This document shows positions 53,641-64,000 of a DNA stretch of 64,000 nucleotides, piece by piece (position 1 is the first letter of the stretch; each line of letters starts with the position of its first letter). A program made the translations under genes and the position numbers. Origin of the DNA: Comamonas sp. BIGb0152. Lineage in GTDB: Bacteria > Pseudomonadota > Gammaproteobacteria > Burkholderiales > Burkholderiaceae_C. The stretch lies in NCBI RefSeq assembly GCF_024809975.1, contig NZ_JANUDY010000011.1:124001-188000 (forward strand), written 5' to 3'. The notes beneath the pieces were generated by a model that was not told the origin of the DNA, ran no database searches, and saw nothing but the letters and a program-made list of their open reading frames with translations.

Positions 53641-55680
53641 TTACTTGTTGAGCAGCACGAAGTACGTCATGGCCAGGAAGATACCCAGAATCATGACCAA
53701 TGCGTAGTGGTACACATAACCCGTCTGCAGCCAGCGCACCAGTGCGGAGATGCGGCCAACCACCTTCCAGGAACCGTTGACAATCAGGCCATCGATCAGG
53801 CCCTGGTCGCCCACCTTCCAGAACACACCGCCCAGCACGCGCGAGCCGCGGGCAAAGATGTTCTCGTAGACCCAGTCCACACCGTACTTGCCTTCCAGCA
53901 CCTGGTACAGGCCAATCTTTTCGCTGATGCGCTTGATGGCAGCAGGAATCTGGGGCATGACCATGTAGAACACATAGGAGGTCACCACACCGGCCAGGGC
54001 CAGCCAGAACGGCGCGGCGGTAAAGCCGTGCAGTGCCATCGGAATCCAGCCATGGATCTTCTCGGCCAGCTCGGCCATTGCGCCGTGCTTGCTGCCATCC
54101 ACATAGATGACGCCCTTGAAGAAATCACCGAACAGCATCGGCATCAGCGCAATCGCACCGATCACCACCGAAGGGATCGCCAGCAGCACCAGCGGCAGGG
54201 TCACCACCCAAGGCGACTCATGCGGCTTGGCATCGTGGCCATGGCCATGGTGGTCGTCGTGCGCGTGGTGGTCATCGTGGTGGGCATCGGGGTTCTGGTC
54301 GTAGCGCTCTTTACCGTGGAACACGATGAAGTACAGGCGGAACGAGTAGAACGCGGTGATGAACACACCGGCCAGCACGGCAAAGTTGGCAAAGCCGGCA
54401 GCAGGCAGGTTGGAGGCGTGCACCGCTTCGATGATCGCGTCCTTCGAGTAGAAGCCCGAGAAGAACGGCGTACCAATCAGCGCCAGATTACCCAGCAGGA
54501 AAGTGATCCAGGTGATGGGCATGTACTTGCGCACGCCACCCATCCAGCGGATGTCCTGGTTGTGGTGCATGCCCATGATGACCGAGCCAGCGCCAAGGAA
54601 CAGCAGTGCCTTGAAGAACGCATGCGTCATCAGGTGGAACACGGACACCGAGTAGGCCGACACGCCCAGCGCGATGGTCATGTAACCCAGCTGCGACAAG
54701 GTGGAGTACGCGATCACGCGCTTGATGTCGTTCTGGATGATGCCCAGGATACCCATGAACAGCGCGGTGATCGAGCCAATCACGAGGATGAAGTTCAGCG
54801 CCGTATCGGACAGCTCATAGAGCGGCGACATGCGCGAGACCATGAAGATACCGGCGGTCACCATGGTGGCCGCGTGGATCAGTGCCGAGATGGGGGTAGG
54901 ACCTTCCATCGAGTCAGGCAGCCAGGCGTGCAGCGGGAACTGGGCCGACTTGCCCATCGCACCGATGAACAGGCAGATGCAGATCACCGTCATCAGCGAC
55001 CAGGTGGAGCCTGGCAGGGTCATGCCGCTCAGCTCATTGGTCTTGGCGAAGATCTCGGTGTAGTTCAAGGTGCCGGTGTAGGCAGCGATCAGGCCGATGC
55101 CCAGGATGAAGCCAAAGTCACCGACACGGTTGACCACAAAGGCCTTCATGTTGGCGAAGATCGCCGTTTCCTTCTTGAAGTAGAAACCGATCAGCAGGTA
55201 CGACACCAGGCCCACCGCTTCCCAGCCGAAGAACAGCTGCAGCAAGTTGTTGCTCATCACCAGCATCAGCATGGAGAAGGTGAACAGCGAGATGTACGAG
55301 AAGAAGCGGTCATAGCCTTCGTCTTCTTCCATGTAGCCCATCGTGTAGATGTGCACCATCAGCGACACAAAGGTCACCACGCACATCATCATCGCGGTGA
55401 TGGAGTCGATCAGGAAACCGATCTCCATCTTCAGCGACCCGACGGTCATCCAGGTGTAGAGCGTCTGGTTGAAGGTGGCACCTTCAAACACAACGCTCTG
55501 GAACGTCATCGCAGAGATGACGAAGGCAATGAACACACCCAGGATGGTGAGCGTGCGGCTGCCAACGCGGCCGATGCGGTTACCACCCAGGGCGGTACCG
55601 AAAATGCCTGCCAGCAAAGATCCTGCCAGGGGCGCCAGAGGCACCGCCAACAGTGTTGAAGCAGAAAGGGTTTGACTCAT
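53641..55680 (-). CDS. nuoL: NADH-quinone oxidoreductase subunit L
   Basis: A 679-residue distal antiporter-like subunit of complex I, with the long C-terminal lateral helix along the membrane arm. Landmarks are FFGWEAVGLVSYLLIGFYF, MGKSAQFPLHAWLPDSMEGPTPISALIHAATMVTAGIFM and KRVIAYSTLSQLGYMTIALG. The loop near residue 460-485 is extremely His/Asp-rich (about eleven His), so it may bind metal. nuoK precedes it by 28 bp. Confidence 0.97.
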   Translation of the reverse strand: MSQTLSASTLLAVPLAPLAGSLLAGIFGTALGGNRIGRVGSRTLTILGVFIAFVISAMTFQSVVFEGATFNQTLYTWMTVGSLKMEIGFLIDSITAMMMCVVTFVSLMVHIYTMGYMEEDEGYDRFFSYISLFTFSMLMLVMSNNLLQLFFGWEAVGLVSYLLIGFYFKKETAIFANMKAFVVNRVGDFGFILGIGLIAAYTGTLNYTEIFAKTNELSGMTLPGSTWSLMTVICICLFIGAMGKSAQFPLHAWLPDSMEGPTPISALIHAATMVTAGIFMVSRMSPLYELSDTALNFILVIGSITALFMGILGIIQNDIKRVIAYSTLSQLGYMTIALGVSAYSVSVFHLMTHAFFKALLFLGAGSVIMGMHHNQDIRWMGGVRKYMPITWITFLLGNLALIGTPFFSGFYSKDAIIEAVHASNLPAAGFANFAVLAGVFITAFYSFRLYFIVFHGKERYDQNPDAHHDDHHAHDDHHGHGHDAKPHESPWVVTLPLVLLAIPSVVIGAIALMPMLFGDFFKGVIYVDGSKHGAMAELAEKIHGWIPMALHGFTAAPFWLALAGVVTSYVFYMVMPQIPAAIKRISEKIGLYQVLEGKYGVDWVYENIFARGSRVLGGVFWKVGDQGLIDGLIVNGSWKVVGRISALVRWLQTGYVYHYALVMILGIFLAMTYFVLLNK

Positions 55681-55708
55681 TCTTCTTAACCTTGCAAGTA
55701 TGGGTGCC

Positions 55709-56017
55709 TCAACCCTTCAGGGAGTTGAGATCTTCCGCATCAATGGTGGATTTGTTACGGAACAGCAACACCAAGATTGCCAACCCAATTGCCGACTCCG
55801 CCGCCGCAACGGTCAGGATGAAGAACACGAAAATCTGGCCGTGCATGTCTCCCAGATAGTGGGAGAAGGCAACAAAGTTCGTATTCACCGCCAGCAGCAT
55901 CAATTCGATGGCCATCAGCAGCACGATCAGGTTGCGGCGGTTCATGAAGATACCGACCACGGACAGCGCGAACAGCATCGCGCCCAACGTCAGAAAATGA
56001 CCCAGTGTGAGCGTCAT
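55709..56017 (-). CDS. nuoK: NADH-quinone oxidoreductase subunit K
   Basis: A 102-residue subunit with three helices. The proton-transfer glutamates are in [19 protein letters not shown] and [19 protein letters not shown]. Its start overlaps the nuoJ stop (ATGA), so translation is coupled. Confidence 0.97.
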   Translation of the reverse strand: MTLTLGHFLTLGAMLFALSVVGIFMNRRNLIVLLMAIELMLLAVNTNFVAFSHYLGDMHGQIFVFFILTVAAAESAIGLAILVLLFRNKSTIDAEDLNSLKG

Positions 56018-56682
56018 ACCTTCTTCTCCTCGGCATCAGCAGCAGGCGGCACCACGGGTGCAGCGGGCTTGCTGGCCTCGACTTTGACCAATTGCAGACG
56101 ATCTGCAGCACGTACGCGCACTTGCAGCGAGGCATCGATGGCCTTGGAATCCTTGCGCTGGCGCAGGGTCAGGGCAATCGCGGCAATCATCGCCACCAGC
56201 AAGATGACCGCAGCCACTTGCACCGGGAACAGATACTCGGTGTAGAGCATGGTGCCCAGCGCCTTGACGTTGCTGTAAGGCACCACCTTGCCGGCCGCAT
56301 CCACCACCGCAGGAATGGCCTTGGGCGCATCAATGGCGCTGAAGCCACCGATCAACACCACACCCATTTCAAAGGCAACGATGGCAAAAATCACCGCCGC
56401 CAGCGGGAAGTTCTTCCAGAAGTTCTTGCGCAGTTGGTCGATGCGGATATCCAGCATCATCACCACGAACAAGAACAGCACCATGACAGCGCCCAGGTAG
56501 ACCATCACCAGCACGATGGCCAGGAACTCAGCCTTGAGCAGCAACCAGATACCGGCTGCCTGAGAGAAAGCCAACATCAGGTGCAGCACAGCGTGCACCG
56601 GATTTGGGGAAGTGACCACTCGGAATGCCGCATACAGCAGCACTACCGAGAACAGATAGAAAAAACCAGTTGTGACATCCAT
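56014..56682 (-). CDS. nuoJ: NADH-quinone oxidoreductase subunit J
   Basis: A 222-residue membrane subunit with five helices; the segment [22 protein letters not shown] holds the pi-bulge helix that moves during turnover. The C-terminus carries a long hydrophilic tail ([23 protein letters not shown]). The frame starts nine residues earlier at a TTG, but the ATG at 56682 matches the family start. Confidence 0.95.
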   Translation of the reverse strand: MDVTTGFFYLFSVVLLYAAFRVVTSPNPVHAVLHLMLAFSQAAGIWLLLKAEFLAIVLVMVYLGAVMVLFLFVVMMLDIRIDQLRKNFWKNFPLAAVIFAIVAFEMGVVLIGGFSAIDAPKAIPAVVDAAGKVVPYSNVKALGTMLYTEYLFPVQVAAVILLVAMIAAIALTLRQRKDSKAIDASLQVRVRAADRLQLVKVEASKPAAPVVPPAADAEEKKV

Positions 56683-56717
56683 GTGGGGCTCTTTTCGATC
56701 AGTCTCCAAGTGCCGCG

Positions 56718-57230
56718 TTAGCGGTACTTTGCGTCCGCAGCCTTGGCTGCAGCAATTTCAGGTTCGTAACGGTCGCCCACGGCCAGCAGCATTTCCTTGG
56801 TGAAGTACAGGTCGCCGCGCTTTTCTCCGTGGTATTCCAGAATCTGGGTTTCCACGATGGAGTCAACCGGGCAGCTCTCTTCACAGAAGCCACAGAAAAT
56901 GCACTTGGTCAGGTCGATGTCGTAGCGGGTGGTGCGGCGCGAGCCGTCCTCACGCACATCCGACTCGATCGTGATCGCCATGGCGGGGCATACGGCTTCG
57001 CACAGCTTGCAGGCAATGCAACGCTCTTCGCCGTTTTCATAACGGCGCAGCGCGTGCAGGCCACGGAAGCGGGGAGACAAAGGCGTCTTCTCTTCCGGGA
57101 ACTGGACCGTGATCTTGCGCGCAAAGGTGTAGCGGCCGGTCAGGGCCATACCCTTCATCAACTCCCAGAGCATGAAGCTCTTGAAGAAATCCTTCACCGA
57201 GAAAGAGCGGGGAGAAACTGCAGTAGTCAT
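56718..57230 (-). CDS. nuoI: NADH-quinone oxidoreductase subunit I
   Basis: A 170-residue peripheral subunit holding clusters N6a and N6b. Two ferredoxin motifs are visible: [12 protein letters not shown] and [12 protein letters not shown]. The amphipathic N-terminus ([22 protein letters not shown]) packs on the membrane arm. It lies 15 bp after nuoH. Confidence 0.97.
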   Translation of the reverse strand: MTTAVSPRSFSVKDFFKSFMLWELMKGMALTGRYTFARKITVQFPEEKTPLSPRFRGLHALRRYENGEERCIACKLCEAVCPAMAITIESDVREDGSRRTTRYDIDLTKCIFCGFCEESCPVDSIVETQILEYHGEKRGDLYFTKEMLLAVGDRYEPEIAAAKAADAKYR

Positions 57231-57245
57231 GTTGTATTCCTCCGC

Positions 57246-58322
57246 TTATTTCCAGATGTTCCATGGCGACAGCAACCAGCCGCCGACAAAGACCAGGTAC
57301 ACCAGAGTCACGGGGATGAAGATCTTCCAGCCCAGACGCATGATCTGGTCATAGCGGAAACGTGGGAAAGTAGCGCGAATCCAGATGAACATCGACACCA
57401 CCAAGAAGGTCTTGGCCGCCAGCCAGATCCAGCCTGGGATGAAGGACAGGAAATCAAACGGTGGCAACCAGCCGCCCAGGAACATGATCACGGCCAGAAT
57501 CGACACCAGCCACATGCTCGCGTACTCGGCCAGGAAGAACACGGCAAAGCCCATGCCCGAATATTCCACCATGTGACCGGCGACGATTTCCGCTTCGCCT
57601 TCGACCACGTCGAAGGGGTGGCGGTTGGTCTCAGCCACGGCCGAGATCAGGTAGACGATGAACATCGGGAACAGTGGCAGCCAGTTCCAGGACAGGATGC
57701 TGGCACCGGACGATGCCATCATGCCCTTGCCCTGGGCCAGCACGATCTCGGTCAGGTTCATGCTGCCGGTGACCATGATGACCACCAGGAAACAGAAGCC
57801 CATCGCGATTTCATAGCTCACCATCTGGGCCGATGCGCGCAGCGCACCCAGGAAGGCGTACTTGGAGTTCGATGCCCAGCCGGCGATGATCACGCCATAG
57901 ACTTCGATCGAGGTAATCGCCATCACCAGCAGCAGGCCCACGTTCACGTTGGCCAGCGCCACATCGGGGCCGAAGGGGATCACCACCCAGGCGGCCAGCG
58001 CAGGCATGATCGCCATGATGGGGCCCAGGCGGTAGAGACCGGAGCTCGCTGCCGTAGGCGTGATGATTTCCTTGGTCATCAGCTTGAGGCCATCGGCCAA
58101 AGGCTGGAGCAGACCGAAAGGGCCGACCCGGTTAGGGCCGTAACGCACCTGCATGAAGCCCAGGAGCTTGCGCTCCCACAAGGTCAGGTAGGCGACGGCG
58201 CCCATCAGCGGCAAAACAATGCACAGGATCTTGATCAGGTTCCAGAGTACCGGCCAGACCAGGGTCGCCCACCAGTCCGCTGCGATCAGGGTCAGACCGC
58301 CGTTGTAAATTGCGTCGATCAT
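57246..58322 (-). CDS. nuoH: NADH-quinone oxidoreductase subunit H
   Basis: A 358-residue membrane subunit with about eight helices, forming the quinone channel with NuoB/D. Family motifs are [38 protein letters not shown] near the N-terminus and [31 protein letters not shown], the conserved acidic quinone-site loop. Its start overlaps the nuoG stop (ATGA). Confidence 0.97.
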   Translation of the reverse strand: MIDAIYNGGLTLIAADWWATLVWPVLWNLIKILCIVLPLMGAVAYLTLWERKLLGFMQVRYGPNRVGPFGLLQPLADGLKLMTKEIITPTAASSGLYRLGPIMAIMPALAAWVVIPFGPDVALANVNVGLLLVMAITSIEVYGVIIAGWASNSKYAFLGALRASAQMVSYEIAMGFCFLVVIMVTGSMNLTEIVLAQGKGMMASSGASILSWNWLPLFPMFIVYLISAVAETNRHPFDVVEGEAEIVAGHMVEYSGMGFAVFFLAEYASMWLVSILAVIMFLGGWLPPFDFLSFIPGWIWLAAKTFLVVSMFIWIRATFPRFRYDQIMRLGWKIFIPVTLVYLVFVGGWLLSPWNIWK

Positions 58323-60433
58323 GCTGCCACCACCTCCGAGGATTGGCGGGCATCCGCCGTCATTTGCAACGAAGGCGCGCGACGCACGATGCCATCGAGT
58401 TGGTAGATGCTGGCAACCACCGGCTCCTGGCCTGCAGGTGCCGACACTGCCATGTTGGTCTTGGTGCTGTTGGACAGCAGCTCGGCAGGCACCTGGCCTT
58501 GCGAGCCCGTGGCCACGGCCAGCACATCCTGCGAGGAATCAAAGTCCATGCCTGCCGCATCCAGCAGATTGCCCAGCACGCGCAGCACCTTCCAACCGGG
58601 ACGGGTATCGCCCAGCGGCTTGACCACCGCGTGGAAGCTCTGCACACGGCCTTCGGCATTCACGAACGAGCCCGAGGTCTCGGTGAACGGCGCGATCGGC
58701 AGCATGACATCGGCGATGTCCATGTTGGCCTTGAAGGGGCTCAGGCTCACCACCATCTCGCAGCCCTGCAGCGCCTGGCTGCCAGCAGCCGTGTCAAATG
58801 CCGGTTCGCAGTTGAGCAAGATCGCTGCCTTGATGCCGCCAGCGAGCATCTCGCCGGCATGCATGCCATGGGCCTGGGGCACCGCACCCACCCACTGCGC
58901 GCCCACGGTGTTGGCCGCTTCGGTCAGGAAGCCAACCGTGGCACCCGTCTGCGCGCCAATCCAGTTGGCAATCGACAGCAAGGTGCTGGCTTGCGCATGG
59001 TGTGCCACCGCATTGCCCAGCAAGATCGCCTTTTGCTCGCCGTTTTGCAGCGCGCGGGCAATCTCGATGGACTCAGGCGTCACCGTACCGGCATTGTTAG
59101 GCGCCTCAATACCCTTGGACTGGGCAATGGCCGCTGCCACCGAGGACAGCGCATAGGCCCACTGCGCAGCAGGCGCGATGACCTGGTGTGCCAGCGGAAT
59201 CGCCAGATCAAAAGCCTTGGACTGGACAGCGGTCACCACCGCGCCCTTGCGGGCGGCCTGGCGGATACGCTGGGCAAACAGCGGATGCTCCTTGCGCACG
59301 TTCGAGCCCACGATCAAGACCGTGTTCAGGTCCGACAGCGACGCGACCGAGCGGCCCAGCCAGCGCACACCGTCCGCCTTGGCGAAATCGGCATTGCGCA
59401 GGCGGTAGTCCACGTTCTGGCTGCCCAGCGAGCGCAGCAGTTCACCGGACAGGAACAGCTCTTCGAGCGTGCTGTGCGGGCTGACCAGGGCACCCAGGGC
59501 GCTGGCGCCATGGTCGCGCTGCACGCTCTTGATGCCATTGGCCACGTATTCCAGCGCAGCTTGCCAGCTCACTTCGAGCCACTGGCCGCCTTGCTTGATC
59601 ATCGGCGCCTTCAGGCGCTCTTCACCGTTGAGCGCTTCGTAGGAGAAGCGGTCACGGTCGGCAATCCAGCATTCGTTGACGGCATCGTTCTCGAAAGGCA
59701 CAACGCGCATCACCTTGTTGTTCTTGACCTGAACGATCAAGTTGGCACCGGTGGAATCGTGCGGCGAGACCGACTTGCGGCGCGACAGCTCCCAGGTACG
59801 GGCGCTGTAGCGGAAAGGCTTGCTCGTGAGCGCGCCCACGGGGCAGATGTCGATCATGTTGCCCGACAGCTCGGAGTCCACCGTATCGCCCACCACGGTG
59901 GTGATCTCAGCGTGCTCGCCGCGGTTGACCATGCCCAGCTCCATGATGCCCGAGACTTCTTGCCCGAAGCGCACACAGCGGGTGCAGTGGATGCAACGGC
60001 TCATCTCTTCCATGGAGATCAGCGGGCCCACGTTCTTGTGGAACACCACGCGCTTTTCTTCTTCGTAGCGCGAGCTGCTGGCACCGTAGCCCACCGCCAA
60101 GTCCTGCAACTGGCATTCACCGCCTTGGTCGCAGATCGGGCAGTCCAGCGGGTGGTTGATGAGCAGGAACTCCATCACCGATTGCTGGGCCTTGATGGCC
60201 TTGTCCGAGGTGGTACGCACAATCATGCCCTGCGTCACCGGCGTGGCGCATGCGGGCATGGCCTTGGGCGCCTTCTCGACGTCTACCAGGCACATGCGGC
60301 AGTTGGCCGCGATCGACAGTTTCTTGTGGTAGCAGAAGTGAGGGATGTACTTGCCCGCCGCATCAGCCGCGTGCATGACCATGCTGCCTTCCGCGACCTC
60401 GACCTTCTGGCCGTCTATTTCAATTTCAACCAT
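58319..60433 (-). CDS. nuoG: NADH-quinone oxidoreductase subunit G
   Basis: A 704-residue peripheral subunit. The N-terminal [2Fe-2S] domain has [20 protein letters not shown] and a later CATP; the His-Cys loop follows with [14 protein letters not shown], and [10 protein letters not shown] plus CPVGAL bind the next cluster. The C-terminal part is a molybdopterin-oxidoreductase-like fold without cofactor. It lies 14 bp after nuoF. Confidence 0.96.
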   Translation of the reverse strand: MVEIEIDGQKVEVAEGSMVMHAADAAGKYIPHFCYHKKLSIAANCRMCLVDVEKAPKAMPACATPVTQGMIVRTTSDKAIKAQQSVMEFLLINHPLDCPICDQGGECQLQDLAVGYGASSSRYEEEKRVVFHKNVGPLISMEEMSRCIHCTRCVRFGQEVSGIMELGMVNRGEHAEITTVVGDTVDSELSGNMIDICPVGALTSKPFRYSARTWELSRRKSVSPHDSTGANLIVQVKNNKVMRVVPFENDAVNECWIADRDRFSYEALNGEERLKAPMIKQGGQWLEVSWQAALEYVANGIKSVQRDHGASALGALVSPHSTLEELFLSGELLRSLGSQNVDYRLRNADFAKADGVRWLGRSVASLSDLNTVLIVGSNVRKEHPLFAQRIRQAARKGAVVTAVQSKAFDLAIPLAHQVIAPAAQWAYALSSVAAAIAQSKGIEAPNNAGTVTPESIEIARALQNGEQKAILLGNAVAHHAQASTLLSIANWIGAQTGATVGFLTEAANTVGAQWVGAVPQAHGMHAGEMLAGGIKAAILLNCEPAFDTAAGSQALQGCEMVVSLSPFKANMDIADVMLPIAPFTETSGSFVNAEGRVQSFHAVVKPLGDTRPGWKVLRVLGNLLDAAGMDFDSSQDVLAVATGSQGQVPAELLSNSTKTNMAVSAPAGQEPVVASIYQLDGIVRRAPSLQMTADARQSSEVVAA

Positions 60434-60447
60434 ATGCTCACTCGCGA

Positions 60448-61803
60448 TCAGGAAGAAGCAGCGGTCTGCTTTTCAGCAGCGTTGATCTTTGCTTCGAATT
60501 CATGGCGGAAATGCTTGATCATTGCGCGCACCGGCATCGCAGCCGCATCGCCCAATGCGCAAATCGTGCGCCCCATGATGTTGCCGGCTACCGAATCCAG
60601 CTTCTCCAAATCCTCGGCGCGGCCGTGGCCGTGCTGGATGCGGTCGACCATGCGCCACAGCCAGCCCGTGCCTTCGCGGCAAGGGGTGCACTGTCCGCAG
60701 GACTCGTGCTGGTAGAAGTAGGACAGGCGCAGCAGGCTCTCGACCATGTCGCGCGAGTCGTCCATCACGATGACGGCGCCCGAGCCCAGCATCGAGCCGG
60801 CCTTGGAGATGGAGTCATAGTCCATCGTGCAGGCCATCATGATGTCGGCAGGCAGCACAGGGGCCGACGATCCACCAGGGATCACGGCCTTGAGCTTGCG
60901 ACCGGTGCGCACACCGCCCGCCAGCTCCAGCAAGGTGGAGAACGGCGTGCCCATCGGAACTTCGTAGTTGCCGGGCTTGTTCACATCACCGCTGACCGAG
61001 AAGATCTTGGTGCCGCCGTTGTTGGGCTTGCCGCATTCCAGGTAAGCCTGGCCACCGTTGCGGATGATCCAGGGGACGGCCGCAAAGGTTTCGGTGTTGT
61101 TGATCGTCGTGGGCTTGCCATACAGACCAAAGCTGGCCGGGAATGGCGGCTTGAAGCGGGGCTGGCCCTTCTTGCCTTCGAGCGATTCGAGCAAGGCGGT
61201 TTCTTCGCCGCAGATGTAGGCGCCAAAACCATGGTGGGCATGCAGCTCGAAGCTGAAGTTGCTGCCCATGATGTTGTCACCCAGGTAGCCTGCAGCACGC
61301 GCCTCTTCCAGCGCCGCTTCAAAGCGTTCGTAGACCTGGAAGATTTCGCCGTGGATGTAGTTGTAACCCAGCGAGATGCCCATCGCATACGCGGCGATGG
61401 CCATGCCTTCGATCACGATATGCGGGTTGAACATCAGGATGTCGCGGTCCTTGCAGGTACCCGGCTCGCCCTCGTCCGAATTGCACACCAGGTGCTTTTG
61501 GCCGGGGAAGTTGCGGGGCATGAAGCTCCACTTCAGACCCGTCGGGAAACCCGCGCCGCCACGGCCACGCAGGCCCGACTCTTTCATCGTGGCAATGACC
61601 TGGTCCTGGGTCAGACCCTCGCCACCATCCTTGCCCAGCAGCTTGCGCAGGGCCTGGTAGCCGCCGCGTGCTTCGTAGTCTTTGATCGACCAGTTCGTGC
61701 CATCCAGACCTGCATAGATCTGGGGTTCGATGTGGCGATCGTGAAAGCAGGTTTCCACGCCGGTGGCCTGGAACTGCGACAGAATTTGAGCAGCTGTAGT
61801 CAC
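60448..61803 (-). CDS. nuoF: NADH-quinone oxidoreductase subunit F
   Basis: A 451-residue subunit binding NADH, FMN and cluster N3. FMN and NADH motifs are [48 protein letters not shown]; cluster residues are in [12 protein letters not shown] with a later Cys in TICALGD. The start is the GTG at 61803 overlapping the nuoE stop (GTGA), with GGAGG nine bases before; the longer frame lies inside nuoE. Confidence 0.96.
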   Translation of the reverse strand: MTTAAQILSQFQATGVETCFHDRHIEPQIYAGLDGTNWSIKDYEARGGYQALRKLLGKDGGEGLTQDQVIATMKESGLRGRGGAGFPTGLKWSFMPRNFPGQKHLVCNSDEGEPGTCKDRDILMFNPHIVIEGMAIAAYAMGISLGYNYIHGEIFQVYERFEAALEEARAAGYLGDNIMGSNFSFELHAHHGFGAYICGEETALLESLEGKKGQPRFKPPFPASFGLYGKPTTINNTETFAAVPWIIRNGGQAYLECGKPNNGGTKIFSVSGDVNKPGNYEVPMGTPFSTLLELAGGVRTGRKLKAVIPGGSSAPVLPADIMMACTMDYDSISKAGSMLGSGAVIVMDDSRDMVESLLRLSYFYQHESCGQCTPCREGTGWLWRMVDRIQHGHGRAEDLEKLDSVAGNIMGRTICALGDAAAMPVRAMIKHFRHEFEAKINAAEKQTAASS

Positions 61804-62291
61804 TTGGTGTCCTCCGCTGTCCGCAGGCCGGTCAGCAGCTGATCGAGCTTTTCGTTGTCCATGAAACTGCACATATGGCGGTCATTGACCAGCAGCACCG
61901 GCGCATCGGCGCAGGCGCCCAGGCATTCGGACTGTTCGATGGTGAACACGCCATCGGCGGTGGTATCACCCATCTTGATGCCCAGCTTGTCTTCTAGGTG
62001 CTTGAGCGCCTCGCGGCCACGGCGCAGCTGGCAAGGCAGGTTGGTGCACACGCTCAACTTGTACTTGCCCACCGAGTGCTGGTTGTACATGTTGTAGAAG
62101 GTGGTCACTTCATGCACGGCGATTTCGGGCATCTCCAGGTACTCGGCGATCACCGCCTCGCTCTCCTGGCTTACCCAGCCTTGCTCCTGCTGCACGATAG
62201 ACAGGCAAGCCATCACGGCCGACTGCTTCTGCTCTGCCGGATACTTGGCAACTTCGCGGGCAAAGCGTGCTTTTGTTGCTTCGGTAATCAT
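61800..62291 (-). CDS. nuoE: NADH-quinone oxidoreductase subunit E
   Basis: A 163-residue thioredoxin-like [2Fe-2S] subunit (cluster N1a). Cluster cysteines are in [11 protein letters not shown] and [10 protein letters not shown]. The helical N-terminus ([31 protein letters not shown]) is typical. Its start overlaps the nuoD stop (ATGA) and its stop overlaps the nuoF GTG. Confidence 0.97.
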   Translation of the reverse strand: MITEATKARFAREVAKYPAEQKQSAVMACLSIVQQEQGWVSQESEAVIAEYLEMPEIAVHEVTTFYNMYNQHSVGKYKLSVCTNLPCQLRRGREALKHLEDKLGIKMGDTTADGVFTIEQSECLGACADAPVLLVNDRHMCSFMDNEKLDQLLTGLRTAEDTK

Positions 62292-63541
62292 CGGTCAACG
62301 TCTCCAAACACGATGTCCAAGGTGCTCAGCACCATCACGGCATCGGCCAGCATATGGCCACGGCTCATTTCATCGAGCGCCGAGAGATGCACAAATCCTG
62401 GTGGACGAATCTTCAGGCGGTAAGGCTTGTTGGCACCGTCGCTGATCAGGTAGATGCCGAATTCGCCCTTGGGGTGTTCCACCGATGCGTAAGCCTCGCC
62501 CTCAGGCACTTTGAAGCCTTCGGTGAACAGCTTGAAGTGGTGGATCAGCTCTTCCATGTTGGACTTCATGGCTTCGCGATCGGGAGGTGCCACCTTGTGG
62601 TTGTCGGTGATCACTGGGCCGGGGTTGACACGCAGCCAGTCCACGCACTGCTTGATGATGCGGTTGGACTCGCGCATCTCGGCGATGCGCACCAGGTAGC
62701 GGTCATAGCAGTCGCCGGTCTTGCCCACGGGGATGTCGAAATCCATGCGGTCATAGACTTCATAGGGCTGCGACTTGCGCATGTCCCAGGCCAGGCCCGA
62801 GCCGCGCAGCATCGGGCCCGTCAGGCCCAGGTTCATCGCGCGGTCGATATCAACCACGCCGATGCCCACATTGCGCTGCTTCCAGATGCGGTTGTCGGTC
62901 AGAAGGGTTTCGTACTCGTCCACGCACTTGGGGAAACGTGCGCTGAAGTCGTCGATGAAGTCCAGCATCGAGCCTTGGCGGTTGCGGTTCATCTGCTCGA
63001 TGGACTTGGCATTGCGCACCTTGCTGGCCTTGTACTGCGGCATGCTGTCGGGCAGGTCGCGGTACACGCCACCGGGACGGAAGTACGCCGCGTGCATGCG
63101 CGCGCCGGAGACGGCCTCGTACATGTCCATCAGGTCTTCACGTTCGCGGAAGCTGTAGATCAGGATGGTGGAGCTGCCGCCGTCATTGCCCGAAGAGCCC
63201 AGCCACATCAAGTGGTTCATGATGCGGGTGATTTCGGAGAACAGCACGCGGATGTATTGCGCGCGGATCGGCACTTCCAGGCCCAGCAGCTTTTCAATGG
63301 CCAGGCAGTAGGCATGCTCGTTGCTCATCATCGAGCAGTAATCCAGCCGGTCCATGTAGGGCAGCGACTGGATGAAGGTCTTGCTTTCCGCCAGCTTCTC
63401 GGTGGCGCGGTGCAGCAGGCCGATATGCGGGTCTGCACGTTGCACCACTTCACCATCGAGCTCCAGCACAAGACGCAGCACGCCGTGTGCTGCAGGATGC
63501 TGGGGACCGAAGTTGAGTGTGTAGTTTTTGATTTCAGCCAT
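62288..63541 (-). CDS. nuoD: NADH-quinone oxidoreductase subunit D
   Basis: A 417-residue subunit lining the quinone pocket. It begins [31 protein letters not shown] (quinone-site His-x-x-x-His region), with [31 protein letters not shown]-like sequence, and the C-terminal [22 protein letters not shown]-like end. Hydrogenase large-subunit fold without nickel cysteines. nuoC precedes it by 27 bp. Confidence 0.97.
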   Translation of the reverse strand: MAEIKNYTLNFGPQHPAAHGVLRLVLELDGEVVQRADPHIGLLHRATEKLAESKTFIQSLPYMDRLDYCSMMSNEHAYCLAIEKLLGLEVPIRAQYIRVLFSEITRIMNHLMWLGSSGNDGGSSTILIYSFREREDLMDMYEAVSGARMHAAYFRPGGVYRDLPDSMPQYKASKVRNAKSIEQMNRNRQGSMLDFIDDFSARFPKCVDEYETLLTDNRIWKQRNVGIGVVDIDRAMNLGLTGPMLRGSGLAWDMRKSQPYEVYDRMDFDIPVGKTGDCYDRYLVRIAEMRESNRIIKQCVDWLRVNPGPVITDNHKVAPPDREAMKSNMEELIHHFKLFTEGFKVPEGEAYASVEHPKGEFGIYLISDGANKPYRLKIRPPGFVHLSALDEMSRGHMLADAVMVLSTLDIVFGDVDR

Positions 63542-63568
63542 GGTTCTTCATCGTGAGGACAGAGCGCC

Positions 63569-64000
63569 TCAGTGCAGGCCTCCGTAATGGTCTTCACGAA
63601 TAATGCGGGGCGTGATCTCGCGCGGCTCGATCGACACGGGCTCGTAGATCACACGGCCTTGCTCGGCGTCGTAGCGCATTTCCACATGTCCCGACAGCGG
63701 GAAATCCTTGCGGAAAGGGTGGCCGATAAAGCCGTAATCGGTCAGGATGCGGCGCAGGTCGTCATGGCCTTCAAAGACGATGCCGAACAGGTCAAAGGCT
63801 TCGCGCTCCAGCCAGTTGGCCGAGGCCCAGAGCTGGCTGAGGGTGTCGAGCACCGGGAAGTCATCGTCCTGGCAGAACACACGTACGCGCACGCGCTGGT
63901 TCAGGCTGATCGACAGCAGGTGCGAGACCACTGCAAAGCGCGGGCCATCAGTACCCACGTCCTTGTAGGCGGAGTAATCCACGCCGCACAGGTCCATCAG
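63569..64000 (-). CDS. nuoC: NADH-quinone oxidoreductase subunit C (5' end outside window)
   Basis: Residues visible cover the C-terminal 143 or so of a roughly 200-residue subunit (30-kDa type). Present are [26 protein letters not shown], and the signature [39 protein letters not shown]. The frame is open to the window edge, so the N-terminus and true start lie beyond 64000; an internal ATG at 63997 is not the start. nuoA and nuoB presumably lie further upstream. Confidence 0.95.
   Translation of the reverse strand: MMDLCGVDYSAYKDVGTDGPRFAVVSHLLSISLNQRVRVRVFCQDDDFPVLDTLSQLWASANWLEREAFDLFGIVFEGHDDLRRILTDYGFIGHPFRKDFPLSGHVEMRYDAEQGRVIYEPVSIEPREITPRIIREDHYGGLH

Noticed and set aside
52180-55659. 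Antisense open frame of 1159 codons across nuoM and nuoL
   Set aside because: It spans two genuine complex I genes and their junction, giving a Gln/His/Asp-rich product that results from complementing membrane-helix codons.

Overview
The window is a GC-rich, densely packed chromosomal segment typical of the Comamonadaceae (Betaproteobacteria; Comamonas or a close relative). This is judged from protein style: Bug-type solute receptors, betaproteobacterial NuoC-N followed by DUF2818 and DUF1178 proteins, IPTL-CTERM-like surface anchors, TenA/ThiC, and several branched-chain amino-acid-type receptors. I see no tRNA, rRNA, insertion sequence, prophage or CRISPR array. The organism call is inference from gene content; no database search was possible.

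Layout. 1-460: non-coding DNA with a repeated, DnaA-box-like 61-bp element. 460-5200: a small winged-helix-like protein, TenA, a DUF3626 protein, a BaiN/HI0933-type flavoprotein, rpsU with a consensus promoter, and a YqeY-like protein. 5200-15650: an accessory block for the cell surface or secretion. It holds a large DUF11-repeat protein with a C-terminal anchor and two secreted proteins built from the same duplicated two-part module, which I cannot name. A CoA transferase and a SIMPL-domain protein lie between them. 15660-25610: transport and catabolism of small organic acids (EamA permease, tartrate/D-malate-type dehydrogenase, sorbosone-dehydrogenase-like protein, MFS permease, Bug receptor, alpha-hydroxy-acid oxidase, two coupled LysR regulators, trans-aconitate methyltransferase). 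25630-30760: housekeeping genes (riboflavin synthase, PmbA, DarP, Mog) and a Bcr/CflA efflux pump.

30850-34030 resembles the E. coli hprRS-hiuH locus: a periplasmic hydroxyisourate hydrolase and a GlcG/HbpS-like protein divergent from a CusR/HprR-type two-component system, with a CATTACA-type palindrome between them. 34200-37390 is a large anchored glycerophosphodiesterase. 37670-49410 is dominated by branched-chain amino-acid-type ABC transport: one livG-livF-receptor-livH-livM operon plus two stand-alone paralogous receptors. YitT, a nitroreductase and thiC lie among them; thiC sits under a TPP riboswitch whose expression platform looks like an intrinsic terminator. 49740-64000 (minus strand) is the respiratory complex I operon nuoC-nuoN, with nuoC cut by the window edge, followed by DUF2818 and DUF1178 genes.

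The best candidates for undescribed biology are the duplicated PGRG/Cys-pair module shared by two secreted proteins, the HprRS-like locus with a GlcG-like gene next to hiuH, the receptor expansion around one Liv transporter whose LivF has Arg in place of the Walker A Lys, and the DnaA-box-like repeats at the left edge.
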